64,000 nucleotides of DNA from Pyxidicoccus caerfyrddinensis. Its GTDB lineage: Bacteria > Myxococcota > Myxococcia > Myxococcales > Myxococcaceae. The notes under the pieces are model-generated. The model was not told the DNA's origin, ran no database searches, and was given only the letters and a program-made list of their open reading frames with translations. The translations under genes were made by a program, and so were the position numbers. Shown here one piece after another: positions 23,973-32,963 of the stretch. How positions within the stretch are numbered: position 1 is the first letter of the stretch; each line of letters begins with the position of its first letter. Location: contig NZ_JAAIYA010000009.1 in NCBI RefSeq assembly GCF_010894405.1, forward strand, positions 222,457 through 286,456. The letters run 5' to 3'.

Positions 23973-24692
23973 ATGAAACCCACGAACCTGAAGTCCGCCC
24001 TCCGCTGGAGCCTTCTCCTCCTGGGTAGCGCGCTGGCCGCGTCGTGCGCCGGCGACACGCCCTACTACAGCGTCCAGGTCGAAGCCCCGGACACCGTCAG
24101 CCTCACCCCCGGGGAGAACACCCCCGTGGAAATGACGCTCACCCGCATCGCCGACAAGCGCGGGAACATCCGCCTCACCCTCGCGAGAGCGCCCGAGGGC
24201 ATCACCCTCCTGCCCGAGGTCCTGCTCCCCGCCGAAGAGGACAGCATCACCGCCACCCCGACGCTCGCGGTGGCCTCGAACACGACGACCACGGGCCTCG
24301 TCCAGTCGCTGCTCCTGGCGGAGGACCCCACCAACGCGTTCGCGTCGGGCGCCACCTTCTTCATCGTCGTGCTCCCCAAGCCCGCGCCCCAGCCGGACTT
24401 CTCCATCGCCGTGGAGCCCCGCCAGGTGAACATCTACGCGGGCCAAAGCATCCAGGTGCCGGTGACGGTGACGCGGACGGAGGGCTTCACCGGGAAGGTG
24501 TCGCTGACGCTCGAGGCCGCCACGTCTCGCATCAAGGTGGACCCGGCGACCATCGAAGCGGACCAGACCACCCGGCAGCTCTACCTCTACACGGACCGCT
24601 CCACCACGCGGCTGCCGGTGGCCGCCACCCTCACCGCCACCAGCGAGGACGGACGGAAGGCCACCACCGGCCTCACCATCAACGTCCGCTGA
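23973..24692 (+). CDS. Hypothetical lipoprotein with two beta-sandwich-like repeats
   Basis: A 239-residue lipoprotein: signal LRWSLLLLGSALAASC with Cys as lipidation site. The mature part holds two similar segments, one with VSLTPGENTPVEMTLTRIADKRGNIRLTL and one with VNIYAGQSIQVPVTVTRTEGFTGKVSLTLE. Each looks like an Ig-like/bacterial beta-sandwich unit in which a sequence bound by T-R is followed by G-x-V/I-x-L-T-L. ATG 23973 directly opens the signal peptide; longer frames upstream look noncoding. An envelope structural or adhesive role is a guess. Confidence 0.75.
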   Translation: MKPTNLKSALRWSLLLLGSALAASCAGDTPYYSVQVEAPDTVSLTPGENTPVEMTLTRIADKRGNIRLTLARAPEGITLLPEVLLPAEEDSITATPTLAVASNTTTTGLVQSLLLAEDPTNAFASGATFFIVVLPKPAPQPDFSIAVEPRQVNIYAGQSIQVPVTVTRTEGFTGKVSLTLEAATSRIKVDPATIEADQTTRQLYLYTDRSTTRLPVAATLTATSEDGRKATTGLTINVR

Positions 24693-24702
24693 CCGCGGTG
24701 CC

Positions 24703-24737
24703 CGCGGAGCGCGGCGTGTCTCCACGCGCGCTCCGCG
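24703..24737. terminator. Convergent terminator, lipoprotein / pirin genes
   Basis: CGCGGAGCGCG (24703-24713) pairs perfectly with CGCGCTCCGCG (24727-24737), and the loop can form a further GCGTG/CACGC stem. It lies between convergent stops. Confidence 0.7.
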
Positions 24738-24752
24738 TTGCCGCTCGAGCCC

Positions 24753-25616
24753 TCAGGCGAGGTCGAACAGCAGCGCCTCGATGGGCTCCGCCGCGGCGAG
24801 CACCACCCGCTCCTCCGCGGAGACGGCCACGCCGTCACCGGCCTTGACCTTCACCCCGTTCAGCGTGCCCGAGCCCCGCGCCAGCTGCACCCAGGCGTGC
24901 CGGCCCGGCGCCAGCGTGTACTCCGCCTGCTCGCCACGGCCCAGCAGCGTGCCGTGCAGCACCACGTCCTGGTGCACCGTCAGCGAGCCATCCCGCCCGT
25001 CCGGAGACGCCACCACCCGGAAGCGCCCCTGGCGCTCCCCCGCGTCGAACGCCTTCTGCTCGTAGCCCGGCTTCAGCCCCGCCTCGTTGGGCTGAATCCA
25101 GATCTGCAGCAGGTGCAGCGGCTCCTCGGAGGGGTTCATCTCGCTGTGCAGCACACCCGTGCCCGCCGTCATCCGCTGCACCTCGCCCGGCTTGATGACC
25201 GCGCGCGTGCCCATGCTGTCGCGGTGCTCCACCGCGCCGCCCAGCACGTAGGTGATGATTTCCATGTCCCGGTGCGGGTGCATGCCGAAGCCGCGCCGCC
25301 CCGCCACGGTGTCCTCGTTGATGACCCGCAGCGCGCGGAACCCCATGAAGTCGGGGTCGTAGTAGTCCGCGAAGGAGAACGTGTGGTGCGAGTCCAGCCA
25401 ACCGTGGTTGGCATGGCCCCGCTCTTCACCGGAGCGAACGTAGATCATGGCCTGCCTCTCTTCCTTTCCTTGTTGCAACTGAGATGCGGAAGGGGCCGCC
25501 CGCGTTGCGGGGCGGCGGAACAGCAGCGCTCCGCCCGCGAGGCCGGACGCGCCGGCCACCAGCCCTCCCGTCACCTGCCGCCGGCTGAGCGGGCGGCCCG
25601 GCCCGCTGGCGCTCAC
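24753..25616 (-). CDS. Pirin family protein with twin-arginine leader
   Basis: A 287-residue bicupin. The pirin core starts at M57 (IYVRSGEERGHANHGWLDS). Pirin iron ligands are present as H-x-H in GMHPHRDMEI and H-x-E in GVLHSEMNP. Pirins are iron proteins, some with quercetin 2,3-dioxygenase activity. The unusual part is the N-terminus: from GTG 25616, overlapping the yceI stop as GTGA, the protein opens with LSRRQVTGGLVAG and a Gly/Ala/Leu hydrophobic run, a good Tat signal. An internal ATG at 25448 would give a normal cytoplasmic pirin. I keep the long form because the leader is not random-looking and is coupled to yceI. Confidence 0.85.
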   Translation of the reverse strand: MSASGPGRPLSRRQVTGGLVAGASGLAGGALLFRRPATRAAPSASQLQQGKEERQAMIYVRSGEERGHANHGWLDSHHTFSFADYYDPDFMGFRALRVINEDTVAGRRGFGMHPHRDMEIITYVLGGAVEHRDSMGTRAVIKPGEVQRMTAGTGVLHSEMNPSEEPLHLLQIWIQPNEAGLKPGYEQKAFDAGERQGRFRVVASPDGRDGSLTVHQDVVLHGTLLGRGEQAEYTLAPGRHAWVQLARGSGTLNGVKVKAGDGVAVSAEERVVLAAAEPIEALLFDLA

Positions 25617-26164
25617 GCCGCCTTCTCGCCCGCGGGCGCCGCCACCGCCTGCACGTCCACGGAGATGTCCACGCGCTCACCCACCAGCAGGCCGCCCGTC
25701 TCCAGCGCCTGGTTCCACACCAGCCCGAAGTCCTTCCGGTCGATGCTCGTCGACGCCTGGAAGGCGAGGCGCTCGTTGCCCCACGGGTCCTTCATCCGGC
25801 CCAGCAGCTCCGCGTCCAGCACCACCTCGCGCGTCACGTCGCGAATCGTCAGGTCTCCCGTCACGCGGTAGTGGCCCTTGCCCGCCGTCTCCACGCGCTT
25901 GCTGCGGAAGATGAGCTTGGGGAAGGCCGCCACGTCGAAGAAGTCCGGCGAGCGCAGGTGGTTGTCACGCTGCTCCACGCCGGTGTCGAGGCTCGCCGCC
26001 TCAATCTTCACCTCCGCCGAGCCGCGCGTGAGGTCCTCCCCGTCCAGCACCACCTTGCCCTCGAAGCGGGTGAAGCGGCCGTGCACCTTCGCCACCACCA
26101 TGTGGCGAACCATGAAGCCGAGGGTGGAGTGCGTCGTGTCGAGGTTCCAGGTCTGGATGGCCAT
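25613..26164 (-). CDS. YceI family protein
   Basis: A 183-residue member of the YceI-like lipocalin-fold family that binds isoprenoid-type lipids. Family blocks: HSTLGFMVRHMVVAKVHGRF near the N-terminus, VEQRDNHLRSPDFFDVAAFP in the middle, and VTGDLTIRDVTREVVLD. It has no signal peptide. ATG 26164 was chosen because GGGAG lies 7 bases upstream; ATG 26179 is also possible. It is coupled by GTGA overlap to the pirin gene; the pair is a common stress/redox-linked arrangement. Confidence 0.92.
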   Translation of the reverse strand: MAIQTWNLDTTHSTLGFMVRHMVVAKVHGRFTRFEGKVVLDGEDLTRGSAEVKIEAASLDTGVEQRDNHLRSPDFFDVAAFPKLIFRSKRVETAGKGHYRVTGDLTIRDVTREVVLDAELLGRMKDPWGNERLAFQASTSIDRKDFGLVWNQALETGGLLVGERVDISVDVQAVAAPAGEKAA

Positions 26165-26234
26165 GTGCGTGTCTCCCATGTTCAGCGTGTCCTGACCCTT
26201 CCTTGAGCAACCACCGGGCCACGCCCCAACCCAC

Positions 26235-26310
26235 TGGAATCATTGAAGAGTCTCTCGCCACCGCGAAAGAATCATCTCATATTGATACTACAACCCTACC
26301 ATTGAGAGAG
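26235..26310. promoter_or_regulatory. AT-rich divergent promoter island
   Basis: Within the 237-bp gap between yceI and the release-factor-like gene, about 75 bp are clearly AT-rich against the 70% G+C background and include CATCTCATATTGATACTAC and two inverted TCTCTC/GAGAGA blocks. This is the likely promoter and operator site for one or both genes. No family-specific operator can be named. Confidence 0.4.
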
Positions 26311-26401
26311 TCCGCGCCGGGGGCCGGGCGGCCGCGCGGGCGGGGCCGCCGCAAGACAGCGCTCCACGATGACGGCCGCGAGGGCTAGGTTGAGAGGTGC
26401 C

Positions 26402-26779
26402 ATGAGCACCTCACCCGCCCGCCGACAGGCCGCGCTCGCTGCCCTCGCCCTGGATGACGAGGCCCTGCTGAAGGCCTGCGAGGTGGACTACTTCATCGCC
26501 TCCGGCCCCGGCGGCCAGCACCGCAACACCACCGCCAGCGGCGTGCGCCTCACCCACCCGCCCACCGAATTGTCCGTCAGCGCCACCGAGCGCCGCAGCC
26601 AGGTACAGAACAAGGGCGTCGCCCTGGACCGCCTGCGCGAGGGCCTGCGCGCCCTCACCTTCGTCCCCAAGGTGCGCCGGGCCACCAAGCCCAGCGCCGG
26701 CTCCAAGCGGCGGCGGCTGGAGGGCAAGAAGCGCACGTCCGAGAAGAAGACCCTGCGCAACACCAAGACGCTCTGGTGA
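26402..26779 (+). CDS. Release-factor-like GGQ protein (ribosome rescue candidate)
   Basis: A 125-residue protein with only the peptidyl-hydrolase domain of class I release factors: SGPGGQHRNTTASGV with the catalytic GGQ, then SVSATERRSQVQNKG. There is no codon-recognition domain. The C-terminus is strongly basic (KRRRLEGKKRTSEKKTLRN), like the tail of ArfB that enters the empty mRNA channel of stalled ribosomes. It may thus free stalled peptides, but it is not a clear ArfB orthologue. ATG 26402. Its stop lies one base before a perfect 18-bp palindrome. Confidence 0.85.
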   Translation: MSTSPARRQAALAALALDDEALLKACEVDYFIASGPGGQHRNTTASGVRLTHPPTELSVSATERRSQVQNKGVALDRLREGLRALTFVPKVRRATKPSAGSKRRRLEGKKRTSEKKTLRNTKTLW

Positions 26780-26780
26780 C

Positions 26781-26798
26781 GTGTTGACGGGTCAACAC
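26781..26798. promoter_or_regulatory. Perfect 18-bp palindrome upstream of pilY1
   Basis: GTGTTGAC-GG-GTCAACAC, 8-bp arms with a 2-base spacer, starting one base after the release-factor-like stop codon and 216 bp before pilY1. The compact symmetry is typical of an operator for a dimeric repressor rather than a terminator (the spacer is too short for an RNA loop). Confidence 0.5.
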
Positions 26799-26823
26799 CC
26801 GGCCGCCTCCAGGGGCAGCGTGC

Positions 26824-26862
26824 GCTACGCAACCGTTTGCGGGCTCGCAAAGTTTGCGTAGC
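26824..26862. promoter_or_regulatory. Nested double inverted repeat upstream of pilY1
   Basis: Outer arms GCTACGCAA (26824-26832) and TTGCGTAGC (26854-26862) enclose inner arms TTTGCG (26836-26841) and CGCAAA (26846-26851) with loop GGCT. It could be the terminator of the gene ending at 26779 or a protein-binding site; no T tract follows. Confidence 0.5.
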
Positions 26863-27013
26863 AAGAACCTGCGCCGGCTTACAGGGACACCGCGATTTTC
26901 CGAATGCCCCCGGGGAGGGCGGACAGGTTGAGCAGGGCACAGAGCGTGCACCGAAGTGGTGTGAGGCCGACCCAGGCAGGGTCGGCACACCCCCACGGTA
27001 CGGAGCTCCCCCC

Positions 27014-30000
27014 ATGCCCTCCACACCGCCTCCTTCCTGGTTCCGTCGCGTCCTGCTGGCGCTGGCGCTCTTGAGCGCGCTGCCGGCCTCGGCGACGGAC
27101 ATCGTCACCTTCAGTCGCGGCTCGCTCATCATCCCGGAGAACGCCACCTTCCAGCAGGGCTGCGGCGCGCTGTCGGCCTACGGGCTGGTGTGGCGCATCC
27201 TCCAGTCCAACCAATCGGGCGGGCCCAACGCGGCCAACCCCATCACGGTGTACCTGGCCATCAACGACCAGAAGCAGTCCCCCAACCGGTGCACGCCCTC
27301 CAACCGGCACGTCGCCCCGAACCCGAGCACCGACCCGAAGTGGAACGACGGCTGTGACTTCACCATCACCAACGCCACCGAGCAGCCGGTGGTGCAGGTG
27401 AACTACGGCGTCCCGTTCCCCGTCAGCGGCATCTACCCGTACGGGGACGTGGAGGACTTCGCCACGGGCAGCAGCGACGCGCGCCCGTACTTCGCTGACA
27501 AGACGCTGAACAACACCGTCAGCACCCCGCGCTTCTCCACGGTGCGCTACAGCGGCGGCGCGTTCATCTTCGCCGCGGAGGACGCCCGGCGCGTCATCGA
27601 GTTCATCCGCACGGGCAGCGGCGCGCAGTCCCCGGAGAAGTTCCGGACCTCCTGCGGCTGCGGCACCTTCACCAACAACAGTGGTTGCCACTACGTGCGC
27701 ATGCACCAGGCCACCATCGAGTTCACCGCGCCCATTGCCCGCCGCATCAACCGCACCCCGCCCAAGATTGCGCTGCTGGACCTGGACGAGACGACTGACG
27801 ACACCAAGCCCGGCAACGGCGCCTCGTACGTCAAGGGCGGCATGCTGGACGACTACCTGCGCAACGCGGGGCTGGACTTCCCGGGCGCGGGTGGCTGCCC
27901 CGAGGGCACCACCTCCTACTGCTCGCTCAACGGCGGCCAGCCCGGCCTCATCTACGACGCGCTCCACGCCAACGCGGACCTCATCTCCACCGCCACCTTC
28001 AACCACGGCCTGCTCAACGCGGTGGACCCCGCCACCCGCAAGCCCCGCTACAAGGTGTTCTGGGCGCCGCACTGGGAGCTCGGCGACAGCTCCTACAGCG
28101 AGTACCGGCCCAACGGCGACGGTGCCACCACGCAGCGCGAAAATCTGTTGAACAACATCGCCTACTTCGGCAACCAGCGCGGCAACGGCGTCTTCGCCGA
28201 GTGCGCGAGCATCAACTCCTACGAGACGACGAAGCGCCCGGACAACACGCCGGTGCTGACCTCGCGCTTCCAGGGGTCGAACAACTTCCAGCGCAACCCG
28301 CTCGGCGGCCAGAACGACACCTGGGAAGGGCGCAACTGCACGGACCCGGACTACCTGGCCCAGAGCGTGAGCAGCCGCGAGGAGTGCATGATCTACCCGA
28401 ACCCGGGCGACCCGTTCTCCCAGGTGGGCAACTTCAAGTTCGACAGCGTGGTGGGCCACACGACGAACTACACCGCCACGTACAAGGCGGGCGTCCGGCG
28501 GCTCGCGGTGAGCTGGTACCAGTACCTGAACGGCGAGCGCTACGACAACGCCACGGACGTCACCCGGACGGCCTCGCGCGGCTACGACTTCTTCTCCTTC
28601 AACCAGAAGGACAATGACCCGGAGAAGGCGACCATCGTCTACCTCGCGGGCCATGACTTCAAAGGCGACGTCGCGGGCACGCGCATCGTGCTCAACACGC
28701 TGCTCAACCTGGGCTCCGAGCCGGTGGGCAGCGAGCGCGCGGTGACGGCGCCGGTGGCCTTCGACGACACCAACGGCACCGATGCCAATGGCACGCGGGC
28801 GGTGGTGTTCGCGGCCACCTACGACGCCGTGTCGGGCTACCCGCCCGGCGTGGACACGTATGACCCCATCCAGGGCTCCAGCTGGGTGTACCCGTACTTC
28901 CCCGGCCACCTGCGCGCGCACTCGCTCATCGGCGGCACCGCGCTGCGCTCGGGGGAGAGCGCGCTGGAGGACGCCACGCTGTGGGACGCGGACGCGATGC
29001 TGCCGCTGCCGCGCGCGCGCAACCTCTTCACGTACTTCGGCGGTCAGGTGACGGTGGACCCGAACCTCGGCCCTGGACGGCGCGCGCCGCGCGGGGTGAT
29101 GCAGGTGGGCTGGAAGCCGCAGGCGGTGGCGGGCACCGCCATCAACAACAGCTACGGCGCGACGCCCAACCCCAACTGCGTGGACGAGCTCAAGCTGGGC
29201 CAGGCCACCGCGAAGGACGGCTCGCCCCACTTCGACTTCGTGAAGGGCTCCGACGGCGTGTGTGACTTGCAGCAGGCGGTGCAGTTCACCGCGCAGCTGG
29301 CGGGCGCCGACTACGGCGTGAGCACGGCGGCCCTCAACAAGGCCGCGCTCACGGCGGACTTCAACAAGGTGGCGCAGCTGCTCCAGCGCGTGCGCGGCTT
29401 CTGCTTCGCCACCACCACCCGCGTCGACGGTACGGGCCAACCCGTCCTCGAGCCCTCCGACAGCCAGTGCAACGACCCGGACGCGGACAACCGCGCGCAC
29501 CTGGGCGGCTTCGCCAACTCCACGCCGACGGTGGTGCCTCCCAGCCCGGAGATTGCGGACAGCGGCGCGCCCCGGCCCACGGTGGTGTACGCGGCGGGCC
29601 TGGACGGGCAGCTGCACGCCTTCTACGTGTCCGGCGGCCGCGGCTACCGCGGGCCCGCTTCCGCCCGGGAGGCGCTCAACAACCCCGCCAGCGAGACGTT
29701 CCCGACGGACTATGCCCAGGCCTTCGGCAGCGGCACCCCGCCCCCCGTGGGCACGGAGCTGTGGAGCTTCCTGCCGGCCACGCAGCTGCCCTGGCTGCGC
29801 AGCAACAACGCGCGGGTGGACAGCGCGCCCGTCGTCCGGGACGTCTTCGCGGACTTCGTGGGCACCGGCCGGCGCGAGTGGCGCACGGTGCTGGTGGCCA
29901 ACGTGGGGAGGACGGGGCGGGACTTGTTCGCGCTGGACGTCACCAACCCGCTCAAGCCGGCGCTGCTGTGGCACCTGGTGGGCAGCCACGCCCAGACGGG

Positions 30001-31255
30001 CGCCTTCCCGCCGCACGCGCCGGTGGTGCTCACGGACCGGGACACCGGCGGCACGCAGTGGACGGTGAAGTGGCACGAGCCCTCCTCGGTCTTCAAGCTG
30101 GCGCCCCAGGCGGACGTGGGCCGCCTGCCCACCGGCCTCTACGACTACAGCGAGCTGGGCGGCGCGCGCGGCCTGTCCATGGGCCGGGTGCGGCAGGGCC
30201 TGGAGCCCACCTACGTCGTCTTCGCCGCGTCCAACAGCTCGGGGGCCACGGGCTCTCCGGCCAAGGGCATCGAGGTCTTCGCCATCGACGTCGCCAACGG
30301 CCAGAAGCTCTGGCAGTGGGAGCAGCCGTACACGCAGGCGTGGGTGGACAACACCTCGCCCATCGCCCCCACGGTGCTGTCGGACACCGGCGGCGCGGCG
30401 CGCGTGTACGTGGGTGACATGGAGGGCCGCGTCTGGGAGCTGGAGGGCGCCACCGGAATGAATGTGAATGTGGTGCGCATGGGCCCCTCCTGCTCGGACA
30501 CCTCGCCGTGCAAGTACGCCGCGCTGGACACCGGCTCCACCAACACCGACCCCCGCCCCATCACCACCAACGTGGCCGTGGCGCAGATGCCCGCGACGGT
30601 GACGGCCGGCAGCGCGTTCGCCAACTACCCGGGCGAGTCGCTCGCGATGGTGGGCACCGGCGGTGTCCCGTGGGTTCCCGCCACCGTGGCCGGCCAGCTC
30701 CACGTCGCGCTGCTGGGCCCCAACCGGCGGCTGCCCATGGGCGTGGATGGCAAGCTGCTGAACGGGACGGCGGTGACGGCATCCGCGGCCCGCGGCATGG
30801 CCCTGACCCAGGGCGTGATGCAGGAGCCGCCGCCCTTCCCGCTGAGCTTCGCGGGGCCGAAGCACCTCTATGGCTCCATCACCGTGGCGGGCCGCACCGC
30901 GTACTTCAGCACCGCCAACGGCGCGGTGAGTGACTTGATGTCGCTCGGCGCGCTCACCACCGGCTCCACCTACCGGATGGACCTGGGGGACACCTCGACG
31001 TCCGCGGCGGCCGCGGCGGTGACGCTGCCGGGCGTGTCGCTGGCCAACTACGGCGGCGTCGCCGTGTACCACCGCGACACGGGCGCGACGTCCACCGACT
31101 ACGTGGTGGGCCTGGGCGTGAGCCGCATCTCCAACACCCTCATCAGCAACACCACCAACACGGGCGCGTCGAGCCCCGACGCCTCCCTGCGCGTCAATGG
31201 CCGCGACGGCTGGGTGTTCCGGCTCCTCAACTGGAGCCAGAGGTTCTTCGAATGA
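27014..31255 (+). CDS. pilY1: PilY1-type type IV pilus tip adhesin
   Basis: A 1413-residue secreted protein that, by family, sits at the pilus tip and primes pilus assembly together with the minor pilins. Signal peptide: RRVLLALALLSALPASA. The C-terminal half is the PilY beta-propeller: VVYAAGLDGQLHAFYV, GTELWSFLPATQLPWL, RVDSAPVVRDVFADFVGTGR, LVANVGRTGRDLFALDV, KGIEVFAIDVANGQKLWQW. A DPDADN cluster just before the propeller may bind calcium. The N-terminal ~700 residues are not a VWA domain I can recognise; they contain FSRGSLIIPENATFQQG and a Cys-rich patch. ATG 27014 has GGAG 8 bases upstream. The last codon overlaps pilV by ATGA. Confidence 0.93.
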   Translation: MPSTPPPSWFRRVLLALALLSALPASATDIVTFSRGSLIIPENATFQQGCGALSAYGLVWRILQSNQSGGPNAANPITVYLAINDQKQSPNRCTPSNRHVAPNPSTDPKWNDGCDFTITNATEQPVVQVNYGVPFPVSGIYPYGDVEDFATGSSDARPYFADKTLNNTVSTPRFSTVRYSGGAFIFAAEDARRVIEFIRTGSGAQSPEKFRTSCGCGTFTNNSGCHYVRMHQATIEFTAPIARRINRTPPKIALLDLDETTDDTKPGNGASYVKGGMLDDYLRNAGLDFPGAGGCPEGTTSYCSLNGGQPGLIYDALHANADLISTATFNHGLLNAVDPATRKPRYKVFWAPHWELGDSSYSEYRPNGDGATTQRENLLNNIAYFGNQRGNGVFAECASINSYETTKRPDNTPVLTSRFQGSNNFQRNPLGGQNDTWEGRNCTDPDYLAQSVSSREECMIYPNPGDPFSQVGNFKFDSVVGHTTNYTATYKAGVRRLAVSWYQYLNGERYDNATDVTRTASRGYDFFSFNQKDNDPEKATIVYLAGHDFKGDVAGTRIVLNTLLNLGSEPVGSERAVTAPVAFDDTNGTDANGTRAVVFAATYDAVSGYPPGVDTYDPIQGSSWVYPYFPGHLRAHSLIGGTALRSGESALEDATLWDADAMLPLPRARNLFTYFGGQVTVDPNLGPGRRAPRGVMQVGWKPQAVAGTAINNSYGATPNPNCVDELKLGQATAKDGSPHFDFVKGSDGVCDLQQAVQFTAQLAGADYGVSTAALNKAALTADFNKVAQLLQRVRGFCFATTTRVDGTGQPVLEPSDSQCNDPDADNRAHLGGFANSTPTVVPPSPEIADSGAPRPTVVYAAGLDGQLHAFYVSGGRGYRGPASAREALNNPASETFPTDYAQAFGSGTPPPVGTELWSFLPATQLPWLRSNNARVDSAPVVRDVFADFVGTGRREWRTVLVANVGRTGRDLFALDVTNPLKPALLWHLVGSHAQTGAFPPHAPVVLTDRDTGGTQWTVKWHEPSSVFKLAPQADVGRLPTGLYDYSELGGARGLSMGRVRQGLEPTYVVFAASNSSGATGSPAKGIEVFAIDVANGQKLWQWEQPYTQAWVDNTSPIAPTVLSDTGGAARVYVGDMEGRVWELEGATGMNVNVVRMGPSCSDTSPCKYAALDTGSTNTDPRPITTNVAVAQMPATVTAGSAFANYPGESLAMVGTGGVPWVPATVAGQLHVALLGPNRRLPMGVDGKLLNGTAVTASAARGMALTQGVMQEPPPFPLSFAGPKHLYGSITVAGRTAYFSTANGAVSDLMSLGALTTGSTYRMDLGDTSTSAAAAAVTLPGVSLANYGGVAVYHRDTGATSTDYVVGLGVSRISNTLISNTTNTGASSPDASLRVNGRDGWVFRLLNWSQRFFE

Positions 31256-31851
31256 GCACGCCCTCGTTTCTTCCCGGTCGCCGCGCTGTCTCGCGCGGCT
31301 CCAGCATGCTGGAGGTCCTCATCTCCATGGCGGTGCTGGCGATGACGGCCGCCGGCGCGGTGGGCGGCATGCTGTCCGCCTCACGCCACGTGCGCGACGG
31401 GCAGCTCTACCAGGGGAAGCGGCTGCTGGCGGAGGCCCGCACGCAGCGGCTGTGGCTGGTCAACAAGACGGAGCTGGTGCGGCAGGCGGTGCCCTACCCC
31501 GGCCAGGACCCGTACTCCATTCCCCTGGGCACCGCGCCCTGGCGGGTGGACGCGACGGCCGCGGTGACCAACGACGCGGGCTCCGGCGCGTACTTCGAGC
31601 TGTCCGCCACCGGAGAGGTGAAGCCCGCCACCGGGATTCCGGCCGGCACGGCGTGCACCGACACGGCGGTGCCCTCGGGCACGTTCTGCCGCGAGGTGCT
31701 CATCACCCGGGGGCTCCGGAGCGGCGCGGCGCCGGGCCCCAACTCGGTCCTTCCCCCGGGCGCGACGGCCGTCACGGTGTGGACGCGCGTGTGGCGCAAG
31801 GGTGATGACCCGTCGAGCGCCGTCGTGCACAGCGAGGTCTTCGTCCAATGA
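31252..31851 (+). CDS. pilV: PilV-like minor pilin
   Basis: A 199-residue prepilin. The type III signal is cut after G16 in SRGSSMLEVLISM, with Glu at +5 of the mature protein (E21) and a hydrophobic helix behind. The soluble part carries four Cys (CTDTAV, FCRE and others). By position between pilY1 and pilW it is taken as PilV, a member of the pilus-priming complex. Translationally coupled at both ends (ATGA overlaps). Confidence 0.85.
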   Translation: MSTPSFLPGRRAVSRGSSMLEVLISMAVLAMTAAGAVGGMLSASRHVRDGQLYQGKRLLAEARTQRLWLVNKTELVRQAVPYPGQDPYSIPLGTAPWRVDATAAVTNDAGSGAYFELSATGEVKPATGIPAGTACTDTAVPSGTFCREVLITRGLRSGAAPGPNSVLPPGATAVTVWTRVWRKGDDPSSAVVHSEVFVQ

Positions 31852-32963
31852 GCTTCCGAAACTCGTGGCGGGTGCCCGCCTCGCGGCGTGGCATGACGCT
31901 GTTGGAATCACTGATTGTCGTGGTGCTGGCGTCCATCATCATCGCGGCCGCGACGGCGCTGCTGCTGGCGGGCGGGCGCGTGGTGCACAACACCGAGCAC
32001 ACGGCGGACAGCCACGACAACTCCCGCATCGCGGCGGAGAGCATCATGAACCTGGTGCGGCAGGCCGGCGCGGGCGCACCCGGCGGCCTGTGGGTGGCCC
32101 AGGGCGGCGTGCCCGTGCGCACCAACCCCATCTTCGGGCGCGACGGCACCACCGGCGCCGGCACCGTCGGCAACGTCACCACCGCCGACGGCAGTGATGA
32201 CCTGTGGCTCGTGCTCCCGGACCCCAACTACATGGGCGAGCCCTGCTCCACCGTGAATGGCCAGCCCTCCGGCGCCTCGGTGCCCGTCACCCGGGCCGGC
32301 ACGGGCGCGCTGAGCGTCAACTGCACCGCCAGCCTGCGCGCCGGAGCCCTCCACGTCGCCAGCAACATGACGACGAGCGCGCTGCTGTCCAACGTCCAGC
32401 TGGTGCCGGAGAACCCCGGCAACCCGGGCCAGGTGAGCTACGCCGAGCAGGGCGTGACGGGCTTCTCCAACGCGCCGGAGAAGGGCGGCTTCCAGAGCGG
32501 TGACTGGGTGTACCCGGTGCGGCTGGTGCACTTCTTCCTCGCCACCAATCCGGCGACGGGGCGCTCGGCGCTCTACCGCACGGAGGGCCAGGTGGCGCAG
32601 GACGCGCTGGGCCGGCCCTACTCGGACAACGCCACGCCGCCGCAGCTGGTGCAGGACTTCGTGGAGGACTTCCAGGTGGCGTTCGGCTTCGACGTCAACA
32701 ACACCGGGGACGCCAAGGACTACGTCTGGCAGCACGGCCTGGCGCCCACGTTCGCCATGGGCCTGCGCACCGTGCGCGTCAGCGTGGTGGCCACCGGCCG
32801 CAGTCCCCGCCGCGACAGCCAGAGCGTCGCCGTGCTGTCCGACGACAAGCCCATGGACGTGGAGAACAACGTGCGTCCTCCCGCGGTGGTCGCGGACGGC
32901 TTCTACCGCAGCCTCTACACGCGCCGCCTGGAGCTGCCCAACCTGGCCGCGGCCAGCCTGTGA
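31848..32963 (+). CDS. pilW: PilW-like minor pilin
   Basis: A 371-residue prepilin, the largest minor pilin as is usual for PilW. Processing site G15|MTLLE with Glu at +5, then the helix SLIVVVLASIIIAAATALLLA. The long globular domain has the PilW-type ESIMNLVRQAGAG and a VRLVHFFLATNPATGRSALYR block. Coupled to pilV and pilX by 4-base overlaps. Confidence 0.87.
   Translation: MSFRNSWRVPASRRGMTLLESLIVVVLASIIIAAATALLLAGGRVVHNTEHTADSHDNSRIAAESIMNLVRQAGAGAPGGLWVAQGGVPVRTNPIFGRDGTTGAGTVGNVTTADGSDDLWLVLPDPNYMGEPCSTVNGQPSGASVPVTRAGTGALSVNCTASLRAGALHVASNMTTSALLSNVQLVPENPGNPGQVSYAEQGVTGFSNAPEKGGFQSGDWVYPVRLVHFFLATNPATGRSALYRTEGQVAQDALGRPYSDNATPPQLVQDFVEDFQVAFGFDVNNTGDAKDYVWQHGLAPTFAMGLRTVRVSVVATGRSPRRDSQSVAVLSDDKPMDVENNVRPPAVVADGFYRSLYTRRLELPNLAAASL

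Noticed and set aside
26879..31072. A 1397-codon open frame on the minus strand opposite pilY1
   Set aside because: Low-complexity translation without recognisable motifs, exactly antisense to a gene with signal peptide and beta-propeller motifs.
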